A stretch of 36,282 nucleotides of DNA from Fibrobacter intestinalis. Its GTDB lineage: Bacteria > Fibrobacterota > Fibrobacteria > Fibrobacterales > Fibrobacteraceae. Where the stretch lies: assembly GCF_900167415.1 (NCBI RefSeq), contig NZ_FUWU01000032.1:1-36282 (forward strand). Direction: 5' to 3'. How positions within the stretch are numbered: position 1 is the stretch's first letter; the number at the start of each line of letters is the position of its first letter. Positions 1 through 6,932 of the stretch are shown here, one piece after another. The translations under genes were made by a program, and so were the position numbers. Below the pieces are notes generated by a model. The model saw nothing but the letters and a program-made list of their open reading frames with translations, searched no databases and was not told the origin of the DNA.

Positions 1-213
1 GTCGGAATTTCGTTCGGCGACAAGAGGAAAAGGGATTTGGACAACGCCTTGACTTCCGTAATGGACCTTCTGAAAGATTCCGGGCTTATAGCCGACGACG
101 ACTGGAGACGCGTCTGCCGGGTCGTTTCCGAGGTTCTGGACATAAGGGAACATTACGCCATTGTGACGATAGATCCGGCGGATATTCCCAATTCTTGCAA
201 AAGTGGTCTTTAA
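1..213 (+). CDS. RusA-like crossover junction endodeoxyribonuclease, C-terminal part
   Basis: Frame 1 is open from the window edge to TAA at 211-213, giving the last 70 residues of a protein whose start lies outside. Residues 8-18 read DKRKRDLDNAL, followed by an LIADDD turn, which matches the RusA pattern R-R-D-L-D-N ... L-D-D that holds the metal-binding Asp residues. RusA-family enzymes resolve Holliday junctions and are usually carried by prophages. By alignment to E. coli RusA, the Lys four residues after the second Asp (K76) is Thr here, so activity is uncertain. No phage genes are visible downstream. The identification rests on one motif region. Confidence 0.6.
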   Translation, partial: VGISFGDKRKRDLDNALTSVMDLLKDSGLIADDDWRRVCRVVSEVLDIREHYAIVTIDPADIPNSCKSGL

Positions 214-445
214 AGTGAGCATTTTATTTTTGAAAACAATGGAAATTGGGTGTAAAACCAGCTATCACATTGGAAAGCGTAGGACAACAAAGGAAAGTCG
301 CGAAGCCTTTAATTTAATGGCGTTCCGGCTTGTTTTTGCATTTATGTTTAGTTTTCGGCAAAAGTTGTTGTTATTCTATAAGGAAATGGTGAAGACCGTT
401 AGGGCTGAACAAATCCGATTGTTAAAATTCATATTGGAGAATACT

Positions 446-589
446 ATGCAACATTTAAAAATGCAAACGATGAACAAGGCCTTTTTTGCTCCAATTCCCG
501 CTTCGTCAAATCGAACAAAGCCATTTTTGCGCAAATTCTCCGTTCGTCAAACCGAATTTAGGAGTTGGGAGGTGGGAATTAGTGATTAG
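446..589 (+). CDS. possible small protein, 47 aa, unrecognised
   Basis: An ATG at 446 follows a GGAGA ribosome-binding-like sequence at 436-440. The reading is rich in Phe, Arg and Lys and ends at a TAG that belongs to the GATTAG repeat. No family is recognised and no clear promoter is seen. The same frame is open further upstream, but without a convincing start. It may be a remnant or a chance reading. Apart from this candidate, nothing recognisable lies between 214 and 572. Confidence 0.15.
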   Translation: MQHLKMQTMNKAFFAPIPASSNRTKPFLRKFSVRQTEFRSWEVGISD

Positions 590-768
590 GGATTAGGGAT
601 TAGTGGTTAGGAATTAGTAATTGAGAGTGGTGCGTGGAATTAGAAGCTGCGAGCGGACATTTGAAGCTCGTTTTGCGGACTCTAAAAACTAAATTCTAAG
701 CTCTAAGTTCCGACAACCGGCGACCGGCAACCGCCTACTGGCAACCAATCCCTAATCCCTATCCCCTG
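573..768 (+). repeat. modular GATTAG / CCGGCAACC extragenic repeat, copy 1
   Basis: Degenerate units of GGATTAG/GAATTAG run from 573 to about 642. A non-repetitive core follows at 659-687 (TTTGAAGCTCG ... TTTGCGGAC), then CTAA-type units at 681-708, then CCGACAACC / CCGGCAACC units at 709-747, and finally CCCTAATCCC units. The order of modules is the same as in the copy at 5602-5788 read on the other strand. Arms of opposite sense allow a long imperfect fold. No coding content is convincing. Confidence 0.75.
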
Positions 769-835
769 CTTGCCGGGCTCTAACAAATTTTTCTATCTTT
801 CCCCGCCGAATATGTTCCTCTTCCCGGAGATTGGC

Positions 836-1624
836 TTGAAAAAAACGAACGTTTTCCGTGCTTGCGCCTTGTTGTGCGCCGCCGTGCTTGTTTCCTGTTC
901 CGATAGTGGAACGAGCGCCAAAGGCTTTGACATGTCGGACATCTGTTGGGATGGCGGGTTGCCGTCCAATTGCGGATTGCCGGATTCATCGTCGAATTTT
1001 GACGCGGGCGCGGTTTGCCCGGAGAGCGGGCGGGGAACGTTCATCGACGAACGGGACGGATAGGAATACAAGTACACGACCATCGGGAACCAGGTATGGA
1101 TGGCGCGGAACCTGAACTACGCCATGCCGGACACAAGCCTTCCGGATCCCGTGTCGGGCGACTTGAGGGGGGCCTCCACAAGTTGCCTGTATGACGATGA
1201 CTGCAAGGAAAAGGGGCGGCTTTACACCTGGACGGCGGCTTATTACGGGTGTCCTGCCGGTTGGCGCTTGCCTAGTGACGAGGATTGGGAGGTGCTGATT
1301 AACGCGATGGGTGGAAGGGGTAAAGCGGGGTTCCGGCTGAAAGCACCCCTCGGATGGGAGATGCTGAATCCGGGCGATGACCAAAAATGGCTGAACGAGT
1401 GCGGGTTTTCCGCATTGCCGACAAAGACTTTGAGTGTTCCTCAAAACGATAGTGCGTATGCCCGATGGTGGTGGATTGACAATGAAATAAAAAAGGATGA
1501 TTTAGGAAATTCTCGTTATGATTTTTTTGCGCTGCAATTTGATGGTTATTATTCGTTTTATTCGTTTAAGGTAGATGGCCTCAGTCTGTATTCCGCTTAT
1601 TCCGTTCGCTGCATAAAAGATTGA
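836..1624 (+). pseudogene. FISUMP-domain lipoprotein interrupted by an in-frame TAG
   Basis: The TTG at 836 is preceded by GGAGA (826-830) and starts a lipoprotein signal peptide ending in the lipobox LVSC. The frame reaches TAG at 1061-1063 and then continues in the same frame to TGA at 1622-1624. The two pieces together (262 codons counting the TAG) align along the whole length with the paralog at 4235-4960: a fertile ERDG-x-EYKYTTIG segment, then WMARNLNY, CPAGWRLPSDEDW and a final RCIKD. The paralog has CAG (Gln) exactly where this gene has TAG, so one C-to-T change explains the break. FISUMP proteins are abundant, poorly characterised surface lipoproteins of Fibrobacter. The 3' piece could restart at 1100, but it would have no signal peptide. 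It is first in a four-gene operon. Confidence 0.8.
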
Positions 1625-1641
1625 GAATGCTGGATTGCAGC

Positions 1642-2490
1642 GTGAAAAAATTCCTGGCCCTTGCGAGCGTAGTCGCCCTGTTTGTCTCTCGGGTTTTCGG
1701 ATTCGTGGAGCCAAGTCGGAACATTGTTTTCATTTTTCTTTCGGATTGGACAAACGTTGCCGACCCATACAAAAGTTCCGGGATTCTCGACTACATTTCC
1801 TCCCAAGTCGCCCCCGATGCCGGGTATGTCTATGCATATCCCTTGGACGTGTCGTCCCGAAGTGCCGCCGACCTGTCCGCAATTTTGGCGGATCACGGGG
1901 AAAATTCCCCGTATGCGAAAGCTATCGAAAATTGGTTCGCAAACAGTTCTGACAAACTTCTCGCCGTTTGGAAAGAAAATTGCGGGGGAAAATGCGACTT
2001 GAAAGATTTGAAGAAATTCCGCCCGGACATTTTGCCGAGTCGCTTTGTCGTTCTGGCGGAAGGCGTTAGCGGTCTTGTCGCCCGCGAATACATCCAAGGA
2101 AAGGACTACGCCGGGGATTATTCCAAGGTTCTGTTTTTCGACACGCCCCATGAAGGGACGGGTTTTGCCGATCAGGCGCTGTTTCAAGGCTCCAAAGACC
2201 GTTTTTTCAAAAAGCCCGATGCCAAAGCACTTGCCGCCGTAGTCCCGTTGGCCCTTTCCGCGTATGTCTTCGGTGGGTCGGGAGCCTTGCAGGACATTGT
2301 CATATCCATCGCGAAAAGCGTCGTTCTCGGAATGGCGCAAAATGCGGGCGACATATCGGAATCTTTTTCGAATGCGGATTTTTTGACAAATATTCGACGG
2401 GTTCCGATGCATTGTGGTATTTGGCTCAAGACGCCAGCTTTGACGACAAAAAGTATGGGAATCTTATTTCCTCGGTGGGCGCGGACGTGA
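1642..2490 (+). CDS. secreted alpha/beta-hydrolase-like protein, 5' reading frame (frameshifted gene)
   Basis: The GTG at 1642 gives a textbook signal peptide (MKKFLALASVVALF...); an ATG at 1627 is the alternative start. The mature part has an alpha/beta-hydrolase look: a hydrophobic strand NIVFIFLSDW, a strand-turn-helix FVVLAEGVSGLVAREYI, and VLFFDTPHEGTGFAD, matching the lipase pattern GHSMGGLVAR ... GTPHxGS. In that alignment the nucleophile Ser is Gly, so hydrolysis is doubtful. From about codon 247 the frame departs from the natural continuation and ends at 2490 with an unrelated tail. The real continuation is in the next-but-one frame from 2385 (entry 2412-4226). It starts 17 bases after the FISUMP gene stop, as part of the same operon. 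Confidence 0.7.
   Translation: MKKFLALASVVALFVSRVFGFVEPSRNIVFIFLSDWTNVADPYKSSGILDYISSQVAPDAGYVYAYPLDVSSRSAADLSAILADHGENSPYAKAIENWFANSSDKLLAVWKENCGGKCDLKDLKKFRPDILPSRFVVLAEGVSGLVAREYIQGKDYAGDYSKVLFFDTPHEGTGFADQALFQGSKDRFFKKPDAKALAAVVPLALSAYVFGGSGALQDIVISIAKSVVLGMAQNAGDISESFSNADFLTNIRRVPMHCGIWLKTPALTTKSMGILFPRWART
2379..2385 (+). other. T TTT TTG slippery heptamer, -1 frameshift point
   Basis: The upstream frame reads GAT TTT TTG across six T residues. Slipping back one base gives GAT TTT TTT GAC, and the protein then continues NADFFDKYSTGSDALWYLAQ without any break in sense. The heptamer fits X XXY YYZ in the correct phase for programmed -1 frameshifting. A single lost T in a T7 run, real or from sequencing, explains it equally well. 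No obvious downstream stem-loop was identified by eye. Confidence 0.6.
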
Positions 2491-4226
2491 AAAACGATAT
2501 CGGGGCGGTCCAGTGGCTCAATGCCACAGGCTTGCAAACGGGGTTTGACAATCCATCCTACGGCATCGTCTATTCTTATGGACTTCCGACGATTGGAAAC
2601 GGTCGGCGGACTTTCGGGGATTTTGTCGAACAATCGAAAAATCACATTTCGCAAGAAAGATTGAAACGCGTTTTGACGGATTCCTTGACGAACGCTTTGT
2701 CCGCCGTCGGTGTCGACGCAAACGAAGTGAAAGGAAACATTTCCCAAATGGCCGAGGAGCTGTTGACGGGAAACCTTACGGAAGAGTGCCGAAAAATCGC
2801 GGGGGAACTTGTCGAAAAATACGGCGCGTTGGCGACCGTTTTAAGCGACTCCAAATTGGGAACTTACATTCACGGGCTTTCCGAATTGAGGTCGTTGAAA
2901 ATCAATATGGACGACTTGCCGGGAACGGCCCTCAAAATCCTTCGCGTTTTGGACAGGTTCATTCCCGAAACATACAAGTCGGAACTGTATTCCGCATTCA
3001 TCGAAAACTTTTCGCCGGAGGTCGTGGAAATATTGGCGAATGCAACCAAGTGCTCCATTTCGGGAGGCTCCGCTAGGAACTGCGTCGTTGCGGGACTTGC
3101 CGCCAGCGCAAAGAACCTTTCCAATTACGGTCTGAATTTTTTTGATGAGGGAACGTTCGACGTTCCCGTTTACAGCGCGTTCGGGGCGAATGTCTCCGCA
3201 TTCAGGAACGCAAATGTCTCGCGGATGGGCTACGATTTGGGCGATTACATCGAAAATGATGCTCGACTGAAAGATTACAGGGAACTTCTTTTGACGGAGG
3301 CCATTCCCGCTTACGGTGCGCCCTATTACGGCAATGGTCCGCAAATAGGCCTGCATCGTACGGATTACTATTTCCCTTGGGATGCGAGCGACGACCCGAG
3401 TTTTTCGGAAGGGGCAAATCATGATTTTGTGGATGCGAACGGCATTGCCTTATTGGATTCCGAAGGATTCCTTTTGAATGATTGGAACTGTTACGATGCG
3501 GACGGTCCTATGGAGCAAAAACGAAAAAGTGCCCAGATTCTCGCAAAGGATTCCAAGGTGGCTTCCGATCTGTCGAGCCTTGTGACAATGCTTGTGGAAA
3601 ATACGGGTGAAGCTCCTTTGGACGGCTTTGAAGTTCGCTATTACTACCGGGACGATGACGGAGATAAGGACGTCGACTTCTACAGCAGTCCGTTTGCGTC
3701 GGGAACAAAAATCGGTGCGGGTGGAAACTTGTATTATGTATCGTTCCTTTATTCGACCACTGTCCTCAACCCCGGCGAAAAATCGGATTTCGGTAACGGC
3801 GTAAATTTCGAAATTCATAATTCCGGGTGGACGGCGGGATATGATGCGTCAGAAGATCCTTCGCATTATGGATTGAATGGTACGGAACTCGTTGCGGCGG
3901 ATTCGGCGATCGTTTTGGATTTGAACGGCAATTTGTTGTGGGGACACGCGCCCCAGCCGAAATTCGGCGAGGAATACAAAACGAAGGATGTTTACGAAAA
4001 CTTGATAGATGTCGAGAACGGCGCGGTTTACGTGAATGTCGCCGAAAGGGGAACGTATACGCTGGAAACCGTGAATGCCGCGGGCATGCCCCTTGTCTCC
4101 CTGTTCAACGGAATATGGGGTGAGGGCGTACATTCCGTTTCCCTGGCAAATCACACGTTCGCGCCGGGCAGCTATCTTGTACTCCGGCGAGGGAATGAAA
4201 TTTTGTCCTGGAGAATTTTCAAATAG
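2412..4226 (+). CDS. hydrolase-like protein, 3' frame: helical region, CBM3-like module, possible C-terminal sorting domain
   Basis: This frame is open before 2412 and continues the protein begun at 1642. A TTG at 2412 is the first formal start, but no signal peptide precedes it, so independent translation is unlikely. After a helical region of about 280 residues there is a beta-rich segment with VENTGEAPLDGFEVRYYYRD, an aromatic run and LNPGEKSDFGNG ... DPSHYG. This resembles family 3 carbohydrate-binding modules (NxGxxPxxxxxxRYYY). The last 60 residues (ETVNAAGMPLVSLFNGIW, then GVHSVSLA, SYLVLRRG, SWRIFK) resemble type A C-terminal sorting domains of T9SS cargo. The full protein would be about 860 residues, secreted and possibly cellulose-associated. 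Next gene: 8 bases downstream. Confidence 0.65.
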   Translation: MWYLAQDASFDDKKYGNLISSVGADVKNDIGAVQWLNATGLQTGFDNPSYGIVYSYGLPTIGNGRRTFGDFVEQSKNHISQERLKRVLTDSLTNALSAVGVDANEVKGNISQMAEELLTGNLTEECRKIAGELVEKYGALATVLSDSKLGTYIHGLSELRSLKINMDDLPGTALKILRVLDRFIPETYKSELYSAFIENFSPEVVEILANATKCSISGGSARNCVVAGLAASAKNLSNYGLNFFDEGTFDVPVYSAFGANVSAFRNANVSRMGYDLGDYIENDARLKDYRELLLTEAIPAYGAPYYGNGPQIGLHRTDYYFPWDASDDPSFSEGANHDFVDANGIALLDSEGFLLNDWNCYDADGPMEQKRKSAQILAKDSKVASDLSSLVTMLVENTGEAPLDGFEVRYYYRDDDGDKDVDFYSSPFASGTKIGAGGNLYYVSFLYSTTVLNPGEKSDFGNGVNFEIHNSGWTAGYDASEDPSHYGLNGTELVAADSAIVLDLNGNLLWGHAPQPKFGEEYKTKDVYENLIDVENGAVYVNVAERGTYTLETVNAAGMPLVSLFNGIWGEGVHSVSLANHTFAPGSYLVLRRGNEILSWRIFK

Positions 4227-4234
4227 GAGCCATT

Positions 4235-4960
4235 ATGGAAATGAAGATAAAAACGATTTTTGGCTTGGTGTCTGTCTTGAGCCTTTTCGCCTTGTGCGCC
4301 TGCGCGACCGATGCCGACGGCGACGACGGTTTTGATGCGGGAACGGTCTGCCCCGTGGAGGGGATGAACGCCTACGGGATGCCGAACCGGGGAACGTTCG
4401 TCGACGAACGGGACGGACAGGAATACAAATACACGACCATCGGGGATCAGGTATGGATGGCGCAAAACTTGAATTATGAAACCTATTACTCGAGAATCCG
4501 TGAGGAGGAATGCGCCGAGTGTGGGCGTTGGTACAATTTGGGGATAAATCTTCCGAACCGTGATATTATGGATTCCGTTTGCCCTGCGGGGTGGAGGATC
4601 CCCTCAACCGAGGATTGGAGTACTTTGCTGATGACCGTTGGAAGCATCTCCATGGCTTTAAAAGTACTTCTTTCCGAGTCATATAACGAACATTTTCAAG
4701 GAACAAATGTATGTGGTTTTAACGGAGTGGAAACGGGTTTTATTCAAATGACGAAGGGGAATGATTTGCTAAACGATTGGAATAGTATATGGTGGTGGAC
4801 TCGAACCATGGTTAGTGCTTATGATATAATGCTCATTAATTTTTGGGCGGATAAGAGTACAAACGGCGTTGAAATTACGACAAAATATTATTATTCCCCC
4901 AACAACACTTATGGTAGTTCTTACTCTTACCATACCCTCCGCTGCATAAAGGATTTGTAA
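4235..4960 (+). CDS. FISUMP-domain lipoprotein
   Basis: The ATG at 4235 follows AGGAG at 4225-4229, which overlaps the previous stop. The first 20 or so residues form a lipoprotein signal peptide with lipobox-type Cys residues (LFALCAC). The FISUMP domain follows: GTFVDERDGQEYKYTTIGDQ, WMAQNLNYE, then CPAGWRIPSTEDW, a WWW-TRT aromatic stretch and the terminal LRCIKDL. It is 241 residues and intact, and it provides the reference for the broken paralog at 836-1624. The family is a large paralog set typical of Fibrobacter; its function is unknown, with a surface or carbohydrate-related role often assumed. The stop codon overlaps the next start by one base. Confidence 0.9.
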   Translation: MEMKIKTIFGLVSVLSLFALCACATDADGDDGFDAGTVCPVEGMNAYGMPNRGTFVDERDGQEYKYTTIGDQVWMAQNLNYETYYSRIREEECAECGRWYNLGINLPNRDIMDSVCPAGWRIPSTEDWSTLLMTVGSISMALKVLLSESYNEHFQGTNVCGFNGVETGFIQMTKGNDLLNDWNSIWWWTRTMVSAYDIMLINFWADKSTNGVEITTKYYYSPNNTYGSSYSYHTLRCIKDL

Positions 4961-5601
4961 TGCGGATTTTTTTGTCGCTCGTTTTCCTCTCCGTTTCCTT
5001 CGGCTGCGCCCTTACTTTGGAGGAGGTCCGCTCCGATTTAAGGAAAAACGTCCTGGCGTCCGATTCCATCGAATTGGGAATCAGGACGACGGTGTCCTCC
5101 CCGTCGATGTCCGCGCCCCAGGTCATCGGCGTCCATCTTGTCCGGAAAGGTTCGGGCAAAGTTTTTGCCGAAATCAAAATGCCCATGTCCCGTCAAAGAA
5201 TGATAGTCAACGGCAATCGGATGAAAACGATAGACTTGGACACGCGCAAGTCCCGGATTGTCCCATACGACGGGAAATCCTTGGGCGCGTCTGCGTTCGC
5301 GGATTTCAACCCGCTCGATTCCGGGGAATGGGCCGAACCGGAATACGTCTCGGAAAATCTTTATTCCATAAGGGGCACTGCGGGAACGCTTTATTACAAC
5401 CCGAGGAAAAAACGCATCGAAAGAATGGAAACGTTCGATGCGGAAAAGTCCGTCGTGACCGAATTCGCCTACGGCGCCGCGAACAATCCCCAAAAAATGA
5501 CCGTCCGAGTCTCTGTTCAAGGCGTGGAAACGACCATGGTCACGGAAATCCTGAAATTGGGACATTCCAAGGATTTTCCCGACAAGTTGTTCGAATTTTG
5601 A
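4960..5601 (+). CDS. LolA-like outer-membrane lipoprotein-sorting family protein
   Basis: The start overlaps the preceding stop (TAATG), so translation is probably coupled. A signal peptide (MRIFLSLVFLSVSFGCALT) precedes a mature protein of about 195 residues with alternating beta strands: VFAEIKMPMSRQRMIVNGNRMKT, then TLYYNPRKKRIERMETFD and TMVTEILKLG. This is the curved-sheet pattern of LolA/LolB/MlaC-like periplasmic carriers that bind acyl chains or lipoproteins. The Cys near the signal-peptide end (FGC) leaves open that it is itself lipidated. Being the last gene of an operon of surface lipoproteins fits a role in lipid or lipoprotein handling. It could instead be a DUF with only the same fold. 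It ends directly against the repeat at 5602. Confidence 0.6.
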   Translation: MRIFLSLVFLSVSFGCALTLEEVRSDLRKNVLASDSIELGIRTTVSSPSMSAPQVIGVHLVRKGSGKVFAEIKMPMSRQRMIVNGNRMKTIDLDTRKSRIVPYDGKSLGASAFADFNPLDSGEWAEPEYVSENLYSIRGTAGTLYYNPRKKRIERMETFDAEKSVVTEFAYGAANNPQKMTVRVSVQGVETTMVTEILKLGHSKDFPDKLFEF

Positions 5602-5788
5602 AGCTGGTGGGCGGTTGTCGGCGGTCAGTAGTCAGTGACCGGTTGTCGGTTATCAGTGATTAGTAGTTGGTGATTAGGTGTTAGTGTCGCAAAGCGAACA
5701 TCAAACGTTTGCAATTCCAACTCCACTATTCAACCTCCTAACTTCTAATTCCTAATCACTGATCACTGCCCGCTAATCACTGATTCCC
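5602..5788 (+). repeat. modular GATTAG / CCGGCAACC extragenic repeat, copy 2, inverted
   Basis: On the plus strand the order is GGTTGTCGG/GGTCAG units (5613-5649), GATTAG/GTTAG units (5650-5685), a core at 5681-5707, and then CTAATC/CACTGATCACTG units to 5785. Its reverse complement has the module order of copy 1 (573-768), including the core TTTGATGTTCG ... TTTGCGACA. It lies between two convergent genes and supplies the last codons and the TAG stop of the minus-strand glycosyltransferase. It could act as a two-way terminator. Confidence 0.75.
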
Positions 5789-6876
5789 TCAATGACGTGG
5801 CGCATTTTTTCCGCCATCGCGTCCCAGCTCATTCCGAGAGCGCGTTTTCTCGCGTTTTCCTCGAGCGTTCGCAAGCGTTCCCCGTTATGCAGAATTTCCG
5901 CGGCCTTTTCGCAGAATCCTTCCGGGTCGTCGTTTTCGTATAGGATGCCGGTGACGCCGTCGATGACGGAATCCTTCAATCCGGCGACGTTGTTCGAAAT
6001 GGAAATCGTTCCGCAGAGGTTCGCTTCGATGTTGTTGATGCCCCACCCTTCCTTGAAGGACGGGTTGATGAAGAGGGAGGAACGGCTGAGCAGGTCGCGT
6101 TTTTCCGACTCGGAGATTCGTCCGAGGAACCTGACCGATTCGCTTACCCCCAATTCGCTTGCGAGCTTTTCGAGTTCCCCGCGGTAGTCGCCGCTTCCTG
6201 CGATTTCGAGGGAAATGCCCGGGACGAGTTCCTTGAGCCGCGGCAGCGCGCGGATGGCGAACTGGGCGTTTTTGTATTTCATCAGCCGTCCGATGTAGGA
6301 GATGACGGGCGGATTCGCCTTGGGCATTGTCGGGTGAAAGTATTCCGTGTCGATGCCCGGTTCCACGATGGACATTTGGGAATAGCGAATTCCCATGTCG
6401 TCGATTTCGTCCTTGGTGCTTTCGGAAATCGCGAGAAAATTTTCGCCCTTGTAAAAAAGCGCGACCGCGCGTTCCATCAAGTAGACATACAGGGCGAACG
6501 GAAACGCCGTTTCGCGGAAAATGGATTTCCGGAAAAAGTGCATCACCATGTGAAGCCGTTTCGTTTTTGTGCAAAGCGGCGTGAAAAACGGAATTTTGTT
6601 CAGGTCCTCGACGATGAGGTCGTATTCCTTTTGGTGTTTGTGCGCATAGAGGAACGCGGAATAGTTGAACAGGAACTTGTTTCCGATGCGGACCGTGCGC
6701 ATACCGTCGACGATTTCCTCGTCGGGGAGGCCTTTGACGCGGTGGGCGAGAACCGTCACCTCGTATCCGTTTCCGTTCAGGCGCTTGAAAATTTCGTGAA
6801 AATAGAGCTCTGCTCCGCCCGCTTCCGGGTTTTTGATGTCCCGCCAGTTGATGAGTAGGATTTTTTTGTTTGACAC
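5773..6876 (-). CDS. GT4-family glycosyltransferase (GT-B fold)
   Basis: The protein is 367 residues from a GTG at 6876, chosen because GAGG lies at the right distance (6885-6888) and the protein then begins MSNKKILLINWRD, the first beta strand of the fold. An upstream ATG at 6939 would overlap the nrnA-like gene. The N-terminal half holds the acceptor-side motif NPEAGGAELYFHEI. The C-terminal half has PPVISYIGRLMKYKN and the EGWGINNIE motif (E-x7-E) that binds the nucleotide sugar in GT4 retaining enzymes. It probably transfers a sugar to a cell-surface glycan; donor and acceptor cannot be read. The last residues, GISD, and the stop are made of the GATTAG repeat, so the original C-terminus may have been altered. 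A promoter-like box lies at 6900-6913. Confidence 0.85.
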   Translation of the reverse strand: MSNKKILLINWRDIKNPEAGGAELYFHEIFKRLNGNGYEVTVLAHRVKGLPDEEIVDGMRTVRIGNKFLFNYSAFLYAHKHQKEYDLIVEDLNKIPFFTPLCTKTKRLHMVMHFFRKSIFRETAFPFALYVYLMERAVALFYKGENFLAISESTKDEIDDMGIRYSQMSIVEPGIDTEYFHPTMPKANPPVISYIGRLMKYKNAQFAIRALPRLKELVPGISLEIAGSGDYRGELEKLASELGVSESVRFLGRISESEKRDLLSRSSLFINPSFKEGWGINNIEANLCGTISISNNVAGLKDSVIDGVTGILYENDDPEGFCEKAAEILHNGERLRTLEENARKRALGMSWDAMAEKMRHVIEGISD

Positions 6877-6899
6877 GGAAAACCTCGATTGAACTTTGG

Positions 6900-6913
6900 G
6901 CAAAATAGAAAAA
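6900..6913 (-). promoter_or_regulatory. promoter-like box TTTTTCTATTTTGC before the GT4 gene
   Basis: Read on the minus strand, the box ends 23 bases before the GTG start. It belongs to a set of similar boxes at 28241-28253, 28273-28287 and 31979-31992. TATTTTG resembles the Bacteroidota -7 element TAnnTTTG. No -33 element is clear. Confidence 0.4.
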
Positions 6914-6932
6914 GAACGATTCTTGAAGACGG

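Noticed and set aside
203-445. Upstream extension of the frame that ends at 589
   Set aside because: No ribosome-binding site or recognisable protein sequence; it overlaps the end of the RusA-like gene. Only the part from 446 is listed, at low confidence.
573-768. CRISPR-like array
   Set aside because: Units are short, degenerate and contiguous, with no constant-length spacers and no cas genes.
4399-4412. 14-bp perfect palindrome GTTCGTCGACGAAC
   Set aside because: It is inside conserved FISUMP coding sequence (T-F-V-D-E-R); the paralog has the same residues with an imperfect palindrome, so codon constraint is enough.
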